In this document: positions 1 through 8,328 of the stretch, piece after piece
Layout of the letters: each line of letters starts with the position of its first letter
Position numbering within the stretch: position 1 is the stretch's first letter
DNA from: Acidobacteria bacterium Ga0077522
GTDB lineage: Bacteria; Acidobacteriota; Vicinamibacteria; Vicinamibacterales; Vicinamibacteraceae
Direction of reading: 5' to 3'
Length of the DNA stretch: 64,000 nucleotides
NCBI GenBank assembly: GCA_001464065.1
Contig: LNDN01000003.1
Location: forward strand, 1-64,000
Notes under the pieces: generated by a model
Seen by the model: only the letters and a program-made list of their open reading frames with translations
What the model was told of the DNA's origin: nothing
Databases searched by the model: none
Position numbers and translations under genes: made by a program

Positions 1-342
1 CGCGACGTAGTGGCGGGATCCCAGCAGTGCGTCGGCTCGACGAACTCGGCGGCCGTCAGCGGCACGGGCTGCAGGTAGCTGCCGGACTCACCACCGGGCG
101 CCAGTCCGATGCGCTTCATGCGATCGGCAATCCACGCTGCCGCCTTGTCCCCGCCAGACTGCAGGGACCCCCGCCCCTCGAGGCGGTCGTCAGCGAGGGC
201 TTTGGTCGCCTGACGGATGCTGCCGACTGACTCTGCGCACCAGGTCCTGTTCTGCCGGCGACAGTCCGCGCGGCGCCTGGGCCGCCACAGCGGCGATCGA
301 CACCAGCGACAGCGCGGCGCCGACCAGGGCGCGTCGCCACAC
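1..342 (-). pseudogene. Peptidase family M28-like, 5' part, frameshifted, runs off left edge
   Basis: Start of a secreted zinc aminopeptidase-like gene that continues past the left window edge. One frame reads LADDRLEGRG and then AAAWIADRMKRIGLAPGG, the conserved N-terminal signature of M28 peptidases; the metal ligands would lie outside the window. Upstream, in a different frame, is a good signal peptide (WRRALVGAALSLVSIAAVAA, then QAPRG). The signal-peptide frame stops at 190, so a one-base indel near 225-235 is needed to join the halves. I place the start at the GTG at 342 because it opens the signal peptide; an upstream start is possible. It is divergent from the sulfatase gene. A real mutation and an assembly error cannot be told apart here. 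Confidence 0.6.
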
Positions 343-543
343 GGTGGTACTGGGTGTGGTCCGGATCTTCAGGGGTACGCCTCCAGCGCGCTGCCCTGCA
401 GCAGCAGGAGTCAGGTATCGGTGTTTCGGGTTTCGGCACGCTGTCGGGGGCAGCGCCCCGATGATCCCCAGCTCGGCCGGCGCTGGCAATGGCAGATTCA
501 GACACTTGACCCGGACCGGGGCCACCGTCACCATGCCGCTCGC

Positions 544-1914
544 ATGCCTCGACTCGGCCTCACCTTGCTGCTCGTGTGCCTTCTGCCTGCCGGTGTTCGT
601 GCGCAGGAGGCCGACCGCCCGAACGTGGTCGTGATTCTCACCGACGACCAGGGGTATGCCGATGCGTCCGCCTGGGGCGGCACCGACGTCCGCACGCCGA
701 ACCTCGATCGACTCGCCGCCGAGGGCCTGCACTTCAGCCGCATGCGATCCAACGGCACGGTCTGTTCACCGACACGCGCGGCGCTGATGACCGGCCGCGA
801 TGCCGATCGGGTCGGCGTCCCTGGCGTCATCCGCACCGCGCCGGACAACTCCTGGGGACGTCTGGCCCCCGACGCGCCGATGCTGCCGGCGGTGCTGCGG
901 TCGGCCGGCTACCACACGGCCATGGTGGGCAAGTGGCATCTCGGGCTGACGCCGTCCGATGCGCCCAATGCCCGCGGCTTCGATCTGTTTCGCGGCTTTC
1001 TCGGCGACATGATGGACAGCTACACGTCGCACCGGCGCCACGATCAGAACTACCTGCGACACAACGGCGCGCCGATCGAGGCGACCGGCCACGCCACCGA
1101 CCTGTTCACCGAGTGGGCGATCGCGTACCTCCGCGAGCGTGCCTCGGCCGCTGCCGCGACATCGGCCACCACGACGTCGTCGCGGCAGCCGTTCTTCCTG
1201 TATCTCGCCTACAACGCGCCGCACTTCCCCATCGAGCCGCCTGCCGAGTGGGTGGCCCGCGTGCAGGCGCGCGCACCGGACATGCCCGAACTGCGACGCA
1301 AGGCCGTGGCCTTCGACGAGCACCTCGACGCCGCGGTCGGTCGTGTGTTGGCGGCGCTCGACGAGACCGGCCTGGCGCGCGACACGCTGGTCGTCTTCAC
1401 CTCCGACAACGGCGGGTCGCTACCCCACGGCCAGCGCAACGATCCCTGGCGCGGCGGCAAGCAGCAGCACTACGACGGCGGCGTGCGCGTGCCCTTCGCC
1501 GTGCGGTGGCCCGGCCGCGTGACGGCAGGACGCAGGACCGATCACCCCGGGCAGACCTTCGACATCTACGCCACGCTGCTCGACCTGGCCGGCATCGCTC
1601 CCCCTGAGGGCATGGACGCCGTCAGCTTCGCCCCCGTGCTGCGGGGCGAGCCGATGGAGACCTCGACGCGTGCGATGTACTTCGTGCGGCGGGAAGGCGG
1701 AGCGGCCCACGGCGGCAATGCCTACCATGCGATCGTGCGTGGCCCCTGGAAGCTCCTGCAGAACACCCCGTACAGCCCGCTGGAGCTGTATCACCTCGAT
1801 CGCGATCCGCAGGAACGGACCAACCTCGCCGACACCGAACCGGACGTGCTGCGCGACCTGCAGGCGGTCCTGCAGCGGCGCATCCAGCGCGGCGGCGCCG
1901 TCCCCTGGCAGTGA
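544..1914 (+). CDS. Secreted arylsulfatase-type sulfatase
   Basis: Sulfatase of the alkaline-phosphatase superfamily, 456 aa, predicted to hydrolyse sulfate esters outside the cytoplasm. A signal peptide (LGLTLLLVCLLPAGVRA) is followed by the metal-binding start PNVVVILTDDQGYAD. CSPTRAALMTGR at about residue 74 is a perfect C-x-P-x-R formylglycine motif, MVGKWHLG follows at the usual distance, and VVFTSDNGG carries the distal metal ligands. The C-terminus ends in the usual ELYHLDRDPQERTNLAD block. The ATG at 544 is chosen because it opens the signal peptide; the ORF-track start at 217 is only an open upstream frame. The physiological substrate cannot be read from sequence. A second, different sulfatase lies at 30757. 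Confidence 0.93.
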   Translation: MPRLGLTLLLVCLLPAGVRAQEADRPNVVVILTDDQGYADASAWGGTDVRTPNLDRLAAEGLHFSRMRSNGTVCSPTRAALMTGRDADRVGVPGVIRTAPDNSWGRLAPDAPMLPAVLRSAGYHTAMVGKWHLGLTPSDAPNARGFDLFRGFLGDMMDSYTSHRRHDQNYLRHNGAPIEATGHATDLFTEWAIAYLRERASAAAATSATTTSSRQPFFLYLAYNAPHFPIEPPAEWVARVQARAPDMPELRRKAVAFDEHLDAAVGRVLAALDETGLARDTLVVFTSDNGGSLPHGQRNDPWRGGKQQHYDGGVRVPFAVRWPGRVTAGRRTDHPGQTFDIYATLLDLAGIAPPEGMDAVSFAPVLRGEPMETSTRAMYFVRREGGAAHGGNAYHAIVRGPWKLLQNTPYSPLELYHLDRDPQERTNLADTEPDVLRDLQAVLQRRIQRGGAVPWQ

Positions 1915-1996
1915 GTCGTCGCGGGCACGGCGCCGGGCTCCTGTGTGCGTCAGGTCACTGACGGGCGGGCGAAGGCCGACTACGCTCCGTGGCGCC

Positions 1997-4162
1997 ATGA
2001 GACACGCCACGCGCACGTCGCACGCGTCACGCCCGCCGATCAGGGACGGGTCGTCCGGAATCGGTCACGCGATCGCCCTCAGGATCGGCACGCTGCTGTT
2101 GGCGCTGCTCGTCACGCTCGGCACCGCGGTGGCCGCCACCACGCCACCGGTCCTGTGGACCGTGGGCGGCGCCGACGCGGGCAACGGCGGGGCGGGGCAG
2201 GCCAGCCGCATGGCCGTCGATGCGGCCGGCAACGTCACGGTGATCTCGGGCCCGGCCGGCGGTCGCCTGCTCGCCGTCACCTCGTACACCATCGACGGCG
2301 CGCTGCGCTGGCGCACGACGGTCGCCCCTGTCTCGGGGACGTTCGTCGGCGACTGGGTCGCCTCGACATCGAACGGAGACGTGGTCGCGCTCGGCCACAG
2401 CCTCGACTCTCGCGGCCGCACCTTCGCGGTGACGTTGCTGCGCGTCTCGTCGGCCGGCACGCTCCTGTGGCGGGTCGACTCGGCCGGCACGGTCCTGTCG
2501 TTCGGCCGGCTGCTGGTGGACCCGGCCGGCAACGCGTACTTCCGGTACAACTCGATCCTCTACAAGTACGCGCCATCGGGGGCGCTGCTGTGGTCGGTGC
2601 CGACCTCCGTGCCCGACGGCGCCGGCGCCTTCAGTCCTGATGGCGCCGACCTCGTGTTGACCGGTTCGCCGAGCGGGGGAGCCGTCTGGACCACCGCGGC
2701 GTTCAGCACGGCGACGGGATCCCGCCGGTGGCTGGCGTCGGCGGCCGAAGGCACGGGGGCGCTCGACGTCGCCGTCGATGGCGGACGTGTCTACGTCGCC
2801 GGCCAGGGCGTCACGGGCGCTGGCACGCCGGGCATCGCCTACCACATGACGGTCGTGGCCTACGACCGGGCGACCGGCGCGCGGCTCTGGCGTACCGACA
2901 GGAGACCGGCCGACGCCGCCAGCGCCGCCGGGCTGCGCATGGCGCTCGCGTCCGATGGCAGCCTGGTGGTCACGGGACAGGCGCTGCGCGGGTTCCTCGA
3001 CTGGTACACGGTCGCGCTCGAGACCACCGGCGCCATCCGCTGGGAGGCCGTGCGCGACGGTGGCTTGAACACCGATGAGATTCCGGCCGCCCTCGTGGCA
3101 CTTCCCGACGGCACCACCGTCGTCACCGGCCGCGGCGGGCCGAATCTTCCCGGAGGGTACATCCCCGGCGTCACGGTCGGTTACGACCTCGCCGGTCTGC
3201 CGGTCTGGGAGGCCTTCTCGCCGATGGCGACGGTCTGGGCCGTGGCGCTCCCCACCGGCGACGTGTGTGCCAGTGGTGGCTACGATGCGCTGGTGACCTG
3301 CTGGGCGGTCGGTGCGGCCGTCACGCCGCCTGCGGCGCCGACGGGGCTGACCGTCACGCAGCGGACCGGCGCGCTCGTCCTCGCCTGGCAGGACAACGCG
3401 ACCGACGAGACCGCCTACGTCGTCGAGCGGTCCGAGTTCACCAGCACCGGATGGTCGGCGTACGTCACTCGGGCGACGCTGCCGGTCGGCACCACGACCT
3501 GGGCCGACACCAGCTACCAGGCGCGCTCCTACAACTATCGTGTGCGCGCGACCAACGCGGCCGGCGACTCCCCGTACTCGAACGTCGCCAGCATCGCCAT
3601 CTTCAGCGCCAACGACCCTCCGACGGCGGTCCTCTCGGCGACGCCGTCCTCTGGAGCCGCGCCCCTCGGCGTCACGTTCAACGGCTCGGCCTCCTTCGAC
3701 CTCGGGGGCGTGATCACGGCGTGGACGTGGTCGTTCGGCGATGGCGCGGTCGGCACCGGCGCGATCGTCAGCCACACCTATGCCACCGCGGGGACCTACA
3801 CCGTGACGCTGACCGTGACCGACAACGGTGGCCTCTCGAACGCCGCCACGACGTCGGTGGTCGTCAGCGCGCCGGCGCTGCCATCGGCGCCGACCGGTCT
3901 GACGGCCACGGCGGTGTCCCGCCGGGCGGTTCGGCTGGACTGGACCAACACGGCCGTCGGCCAGATCGACGTGCGCGTCGAGCGCTGCCTCGGGTCCGGG
4001 TGTACGAACTTCGTGCAGATCGCCGTCGTGAGCGGCACCGCCACGACGTTCACCGACACCGGCCGCGCCTCGCGCACGACCTACACCTATCGGGTGCGTG
4101 GGCGCACCGCGGCGGGTGATTCGACGTACTCGAACACGGCGAGCGCCAGGACTGCACGGTGA
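1997..4162 (+). CDS. Secreted beta-propeller protein with FN3-PKD-FN3 tail
   Basis: 721-aa exported protein of unknown function. A long positively charged N-terminus leads into a hydrophobic segment (GTLLLALLVTLGTAVAA). About 400 residues of PQQ/quinoprotein-like blades follow, with repeated patterns such as GALRWRTTV, GTLLWRVDS and GARLWRTDR. Then come a fibronectin-III domain (PAAPTGLTVTQRTGALVLAW), a PKD domain (WSFGDGAVGTGAIVSHTYA) and a second FN3 domain (PSAPTGLTATAVSRRAVRL). This layout is typical of cell-surface or secreted binding proteins. The start at 1997 precedes the signal-like segment; TACGCT at 1981 is a possible -10 box 10 nt before it. No catalytic residues are recognised. 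Confidence 0.85.
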   Translation: MRHATRTSHASRPPIRDGSSGIGHAIALRIGTLLLALLVTLGTAVAATTPPVLWTVGGADAGNGGAGQASRMAVDAAGNVTVISGPAGGRLLAVTSYTIDGALRWRTTVAPVSGTFVGDWVASTSNGDVVALGHSLDSRGRTFAVTLLRVSSAGTLLWRVDSAGTVLSFGRLLVDPAGNAYFRYNSILYKYAPSGALLWSVPTSVPDGAGAFSPDGADLVLTGSPSGGAVWTTAAFSTATGSRRWLASAAEGTGALDVAVDGGRVYVAGQGVTGAGTPGIAYHMTVVAYDRATGARLWRTDRRPADAASAAGLRMALASDGSLVVTGQALRGFLDWYTVALETTGAIRWEAVRDGGLNTDEIPAALVALPDGTTVVTGRGGPNLPGGYIPGVTVGYDLAGLPVWEAFSPMATVWAVALPTGDVCASGGYDALVTCWAVGAAVTPPAAPTGLTVTQRTGALVLAWQDNATDETAYVVERSEFTSTGWSAYVTRATLPVGTTTWADTSYQARSYNYRVRATNAAGDSPYSNVASIAIFSANDPPTAVLSATPSSGAAPLGVTFNGSASFDLGGVITAWTWSFGDGAVGTGAIVSHTYATAGTYTVTLTVTDNGGLSNAATTSVVVSAPALPSAPTGLTATAVSRRAVRLDWTNTAVGQIDVRVERCLGSGCTNFVQIAVVSGTATTFTDTGRASRTTYTYRVRGRTAAGDSTYSNTASARTAR

Positions 4163-4253
4163 CGGCCGCCCTCCGCACCTCCCGGGTCGGCGAGATCCGG
4201 GCGGTGTGAGGGCGCCCCTATATCAGGCACGTCGGGGCGGCCCCTCATGAGGC

Positions 4254-5021
4254 GTGCTCACGCCGATCGCCATCCGACACCTGCTCGATGTCTACCCCGT
4301 GCTGCACGGGCTCGCGCCCCACGATCTCGCGGCCCTGGCCAGCGGAGCGACGGACCTCGCGTTCGCCCCCGGCGCCGCGGTGTTTCGCGAGGGTGACGAC
4401 GATCTGCCGCTGGTCCTGCTCCGGCGAGGCCACGTGCGCGTGTCACGCGCGCTGCCCACGGGCCAGCGTCTGACGGTCTATCACGTCGGCCCCGGCGCCT
4501 TCTGCGCGGTGAACGCGGCGCTCGTCTTCGGCGGCGGCCAGTCGCCGGCCAGTGGCCATGCCATCGACGACGTGTCCGCCGTGGCCCTGCCGCGACCGCT
4601 CGCCAACGGGCTGCTCGCGCGCTGCCACGCGTTTCGCCAGGCCGTGTTCGCGGCCTTCTCGACCCGCATGGACGCGCTGTTCTCGTTCGTCGACGATCTC
4701 GCCATCCACTCGCTCGATCGACGGCTGGCGACCCTGCTGCTCGCGCGTGCGCCCATCGTCGACGCCACGCATCAGACCCTGGCCGACGAACTCGGCACCG
4801 TGCGGGAGGTGGTCAGTCGCATCCTGCATCGCTTTGCGACCGACGGGCTGATCCGGCAGTCGCGGGCCCGGGTCGAGGTGCTCGATCGCGCCGGCCTGGG
4901 CCACGTCGCCGGTCGCCCGGACATGCCGCTTCCCACGCGCTGTTCGACGACCGCCGCCCTCGTCATCGATCGCACCCACTCGGTGACGCCAGTCACAGAC
5001 GCGGGCTGCGAAGTTCGCTAG
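4254..5021 (+). CDS. Crp/Fnr-family transcriptional regulator
   Basis: 255-aa cytoplasmic regulator. An N-terminal cyclic-nucleotide-binding-type beta barrel (residues about 20-120, with FAPGAAVFREGD and LPLVLLRRGHVRVSR) is joined by a long helix to a winged HTH whose recognition helix is LADELGTVREVVSRILHRFA. The barrel lacks an obvious cAMP phosphate-binding cassette and there are no paired N-terminal cysteines for an Fe-S cluster, so the effector is unknown. The start is a GTG at 4254. The last ~35 residues are poorly conserved-looking. It sits 28 bp before the TolB-like gene on the same strand and may be co-transcribed with it. A TATATC sequence about 35 bp upstream could be a -10 box. 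Confidence 0.9.
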   Translation: MLTPIAIRHLLDVYPVLHGLAPHDLAALASGATDLAFAPGAAVFREGDDDLPLVLLRRGHVRVSRALPTGQRLTVYHVGPGAFCAVNAALVFGGGQSPASGHAIDDVSAVALPRPLANGLLARCHAFRQAVFAAFSTRMDALFSFVDDLAIHSLDRRLATLLLARAPIVDATHQTLADELGTVREVVSRILHRFATDGLIRQSRARVEVLDRAGLGHVAGRPDMPLPTRCSTTAALVIDRTHSVTPVTDAGCEVR

Positions 5022-5049
5022 CGTGCATCCGCAGCCCCTGGAGGCCTTC

Positions 5050-6447
5050 ATGTCATACGCAGTCATCAGCAGTTCCGCGCGCGTCTTCCTGCAAGGGCGG
5101 TCGATTCTGGCCGCCGGCATCGTCGTCACCGCCGTGGTCGCCCTGTCGGCCACGCGGCTCGAGGCCCAGACCGCCGTCAACGGTCAGATCGCCTACGTCG
5201 CGTCTGGACCGTCCACCATCCCGTTCGGCCCGCCGACGCAGACCGACATCTGGGTCATGAACGCGGACGGGTCCAACCCGCGCAACCTGACCAACACCAG
5301 CGAGGTGGACGAGTTCACGCCCGCCTGGTCGCCCGACGGCACTCGCATCGCCTACATCTCGGATGCCTTCACCCAGACGCTGTCGGTCATGAACGCCGAC
5401 GGCAGCAACCAGACGCCCATCGCGACCGGCGCGACGTTCCCCACCTGGAATCCGGCCGGCACCGAGATCGCCTATGTGCGCGGGCGGGATGGCCTTCCCG
5501 TCAACATCGTCATCCGCACGCTGGCCACCGGCGCCGAGCGTGACGTGACGGGGCCCGTCGACTTCGGCAACGGCGTCTTCATCGACGTCGACGAACTCGA
5601 GCCGTCGTGGTCGCCGGCGGGCGATCGCATCGCCTTCACCAGCGTGCGACCCGAGACCATGCTCAACCCGGTGACGGGCGAGCCCGAGGTGGCGGCGCAG
5701 TACGAGATCATCACCGTGAACGTCGACGGCACCGATGAGCGGGTCGTCAGCCGAGGGGACCCGGGCAGCGATCGCGCCCAGTTCCTCGAGGAAGACCGGT
5801 CGCCGTCGTGGTCACCTGATGGCCGCCTCGTCGTCTTCATGAGCCAGAGCCAGGCACAGGGCTGCTGCGGCCCATGGCAGCTGTGGGCGGTCGGCGACGA
5901 TGGCACCGGGGCGACGAACCTGACCAACGACGACACGTTCAACGACCTGTACCCGACGTGGTCGCCTGATGGGACGCTGATCCTGTTCACGCGTGTCGAC
6001 GGCGGTGGCTCCAACCTGTACACCATGCCCGCGCCCACGGCGCCTGTGCCTGCGGCCGCGCTCGGCGCGCGGATGGCCGTGGCCCTCGATGCGCCGGCAC
6101 TCACCGCCGCGAGTGGCCCGGCCACGCCGCTCACGTTCGACGGCAACGCCCAGGACGGCGTCTGGGCGCCCGCGCCGCCGCCTGGACCGGCGGGGTTCAC
6201 GCTGACGGTGACCATCCAGGCGAGGCCCGGCGCCGACGGCAGCGTCGTCAGCCTGCCGCGCGGCATCGTGTGCGGCAGCGACTGCTCGGAGTCCTACGAC
6301 GATGGGAGCTATGTGGTGCTGTTCGCGGTGGCGAAGCGCGGCACCCGGTTCACCGGCTGGTCCGGCGCGTGCCACGGGGCACTGCCGGTGTGCGTGGTGA
6401 AGATGGACCAGGCGCGCACGGCCGTCGCCTCGTTCCGACGACGGTAA
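5050..6447 (+). CDS. Exported TolB-like PD40 beta-propeller protein
   Basis: 465-aa secreted protein. The signal peptide region contains ILAAGIVVTAVVALSATRLEA. It is followed by at least five PD40/TolB-type blades with the hallmark WSPDGTRIAYIS, WSPAGDRIAFTS, WSPDGRLVVFMS and WSPDGTLILFTR motifs. Blade starts of the IWVMNADGSNPRNLT type are typical of TolB-family propellers. After a Pro/Ala-rich linker the last ~75 residues form an InlB B-repeat-like domain ending in FTGWSGACHG and VKMDQARTAVASF. The ATG at 5050 is preferred over the GTG at 5023 because GGAGG lies 5 nt before it. A stand-alone propeller of this kind is more likely a surface or periplasmic binding protein than the Tol-Pal TolB. 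Its partner is unknown. Confidence 0.88.
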   Translation: MSYAVISSSARVFLQGRSILAAGIVVTAVVALSATRLEAQTAVNGQIAYVASGPSTIPFGPPTQTDIWVMNADGSNPRNLTNTSEVDEFTPAWSPDGTRIAYISDAFTQTLSVMNADGSNQTPIATGATFPTWNPAGTEIAYVRGRDGLPVNIVIRTLATGAERDVTGPVDFGNGVFIDVDELEPSWSPAGDRIAFTSVRPETMLNPVTGEPEVAAQYEIITVNVDGTDERVVSRGDPGSDRAQFLEEDRSPSWSPDGRLVVFMSQSQAQGCCGPWQLWAVGDDGTGATNLTNDDTFNDLYPTWSPDGTLILFTRVDGGGSNLYTMPAPTAPVPAAALGARMAVALDAPALTAASGPATPLTFDGNAQDGVWAPAPPPGPAGFTLTVTIQARPGADGSVVSLPRGIVCGSDCSESYDDGSYVVLFAVAKRGTRFTGWSGACHGALPVCVVKMDQARTAVASFRRR

Positions 6448-6495
6448 CTGGGAGCGCTGGGTAGCGCCCGGAATACTCCCCACCGGGGCGACCCG

Positions 6496-6527
6496 CCGGT
6501 GCACTCGTTTCAAAACGAGTGCACCGG
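6496..6527. repeat. Perfect 15-bp inverted repeat
   Basis: CCGGTGCACTCGTTT and its exact reverse complement are separated by two bases, in the gap between the TolB-like and PEP-CTERM genes. There is no T-run on either side, so a classic intrinsic terminator is not supported. A large protein-binding palindrome or an mRNA hairpin remains possible. Confidence 0.8.
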
Positions 6528-6621
6528 TCGTGTGGACGGCTTTACCACCGCCGTCCTCGTCGGTCCGATGCGGCTGCCGCGCTGAGTCGTCCGGCGGTGT
6601 TCGAGGCAGGCCGGAATGGCG

Positions 6622-6627
6622 TAGACT
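6622..6627 (+). promoter_or_regulatory. Predicted -10 box TAGACT, leaderless position
   Basis: TAGACT lies 7 nt before the ATG of the PEP-CTERM gene, so transcription would begin at or next to the start codon. No Shine-Dalgarno sequence is present. Confidence 0.5.
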
Positions 6628-6634
6628 CCCGGCC

Positions 6635-7339
6635 ATGTTCCACCGACGTCTGATCCTGCCCCTCGTGCTCCTGCTCGGCGCGGCGCCTTCGGTCGTCCAC
6701 GCGTCGAGTCTCAGTATCCAGACCCTGAGCTTCGGCGGCATCGTCGACTCGATTGGCGCGACGCGTTTCGATCCGACACTCGGGACGCTGGACAGCGTCG
6801 GTGTGACCATCAACGGGGTGCTGACTGCCAGCGGGATGGCACCGCCGGTTGCCGGGACGGCCGGGCCCTATCTCTTCGCGGTGAGCGTCGAGCAGCGGTT
6901 CGGCGTATCGGCCGCTGAGCTCTTCGAGTTTGGCAGCCCCGCCCAGTTCCGGCTGGACGGTGTGAGCGCCGCTGCAGGCCAGCCGTTCACGCTGGTCGTG
7001 CCCTTCACGTATACCTTCACCTTCACGTCGCTGAGCGACATCCTCGGCTTCGTGCTGCCCGGTTTCAGCGGCCCGACGGTCCCGCCGGTCACGGTGAACG
7101 GGCAGCGCGCGGACTTCGTCGGCGATCCGGCCGTGCCTGGCGTGATCACCCTGACCCACGTCGGCACAGGTGTGGCCGTCACCGGCCCCGTGCCGGTGGT
7201 CACATCCGTCAGCAGTCAGGGCGCGATGATCCTCGAGTATCGCTATACGCCCGCGGATCCGTCGGTGCCTGAACCCGCCACCGCGCTGCTGCTCATGGGC
7301 GGGCTCTGGTTCGTGGTCCGGCGTCGCCGCGCGTCCTGA
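6635..7339 (+). CDS. PEP-CTERM sorting-domain protein
   Basis: 234-aa exported protein of unknown function. It has a signal peptide (FHRRLILPLVLLLGAAPSVVHA), a beta-rich body without a recognised domain, and a textbook PEP-CTERM tail: VPEPATALLLMGGLWFVV followed by RRRRAS. The tail implies processing by an exosortase (EpsH/XrtA family), which is not encoded in this window. Proteins with this tail are usually exported together with an exopolysaccharide. The start is set by the signal peptide and by the -10 box 7 nt upstream. It appears monocistronic, with the palindrome at 6496-6527 between it and the preceding gene. Confidence 0.9.
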   Translation: MFHRRLILPLVLLLGAAPSVVHASSLSIQTLSFGGIVDSIGATRFDPTLGTLDSVGVTINGVLTASGMAPPVAGTAGPYLFAVSVEQRFGVSAAELFEFGSPAQFRLDGVSAAAGQPFTLVVPFTYTFTFTSLSDILGFVLPGFSGPTVPPVTVNGQRADFVGDPAVPGVITLTHVGTGVAVTGPVPVVTSVSSQGAMILEYRYTPADPSVPEPATALLLMGGLWFVVRRRRAS

Positions 7340-7399
7340 CGCGTCCTGCGGCACGCCGCGCGGCGGCGGTGTCCTCGGTCGGCGAAGGGCGGTTCGCCC

Positions 7400-7566
7400 T
7401 CAGCGCGCGCCGGCGATCGTGTAGTCGACCAGCACCCCGCCGACGAAGCGCGCCGTGACCTGCTGGCCGTCCGTGGCGTACTGCCGCACCACGACCTCGA
7501 GGCGTCCGTCGGCGCGCTGGCATGGTAGTGCCAGGTGTCGTCGGTCGCCAGCGGCCACAGCACTCC
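7400..7566 (-). pseudogene. Remnant of an unrecognised secreted protein, C-terminal end
   Basis: Two short minus-strand pieces in different frames read like one protein end. GVLWPLATDDTWHYH sits in one frame, and RADGRLEVVVRQYATDGQQV continuing to VTARFVGGVLVDYTIAGAR and a TGA at 7400 sits in another. The switch is near 7520. Hydrophobic/charged alternation and third-position GC bias look like real coding sequence, but there is no start and no full-length frame. It lies directly downstream of the hypothetical gene ending at 7574 on the same strand. The original family is not recognised. Confidence 0.45.
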
Positions 7567-7573
7567 CTTTGGT

Positions 7574-8197
7574 CTAGGACACCAACCGCCGCGTGTTCGC
7601 ATGTGCCTCGCGCCTCCCCAGCGCGGCCCGCATCGTCGCCTGCGCCAGGCGCTCACAGACGTCGGTCCACGCCCGCCCCAGCTGATCACCAGTGACCTCG
7701 GAGGCCTCGAACCTCGCGGCGCACTCCCGGCGCCACTCGGCCCCGGCCCGAGCGACGACCCACTGCTCGTACGCGGCCATCCAGCGAAGCGCCTTCAGGG
7801 CGGACCACCAGGCCGGCAACTGCCGGCCGGCGGCCTCGTGTGGCGGCAGGTCCTGCAGGCACCACACCTGCCGCAGCGCCTCGGTGTCCGCGACCGTTCG
7901 GGGCGTCGGGTCGTACCGCGGCAGCAGCACGCTCAGACCTGGCGACGGGACGCAGGCGACGCCGAAGCCCCACAGCACCAACCAGCCGCCACCGTCGAGT
8001 GCCACGTGGTATGCCGCCGAGCGCGAGTCCGAGGGGACGCGCGGCGGCACGCGGCGTGCGCCGTGCGCGACGAGCAGGTTCTCGTGGTGATGGCGGATGT
8101 CGCACCCCCAGCACCACAGCTGCTGATTCATCAACAGGCGGATCTCCCGACGGAGCGCTGACGGCGGCAGGCCTGTGGACGACGGCAGTGCGGACAT
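7574..8197 (-). CDS. Hypothetical protein with CWGC motif
   Basis: 207-aa soluble protein that I cannot assign to a function. The N-terminal third contains LLMNQQLWCWGCDIRHHHEN, with two cysteines and three histidines that could bind a metal. The middle and C-terminal parts are Trp-rich helical sequence (LPAWWSALKALRWMAAYEQW). The ATG at 8197 (MSALPSSTGLPPS) is the first in frame after the upstream antiporter gene. The ORF track extends this frame to 9349, but that part is antisense or shadow sequence over the antiporter gene. No signal peptide or membrane segment is visible. It is on the same strand as chaA and 131 bp downstream of it. Confidence 0.65.
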   Translation of the reverse strand: MSALPSSTGLPPSALRREIRLLMNQQLWCWGCDIRHHHENLLVAHGARRVPPRVPSDSRSAAYHVALDGGGWLVLWGFGVACVPSPGLSVLLPRYDPTPRTVADTEALRQVWCLQDLPPHEAAGRQLPAWWSALKALRWMAAYEQWVVARAGAEWRRECAARFEASEVTGDQLGRAWTDVCERLAQATMRAALGRREAHANTRRLVS

Positions 8198-8328
8198 GTC
8201 GGCAGCACATCCCAGGCCGGCGGACGGCCGCGAGCAGATTCCGACGAATGGCGCCGCGACCACGACCGCCTGTCGCCGCCGAGCGGCGAGCGGCGCGGTC
8301 GACGTGCGACGTTCAGCAGATGCGCCAG

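Noticed and set aside
6496-6527. Intrinsic terminator
   Set aside because: No T-run on either side, although the stem is perfect.
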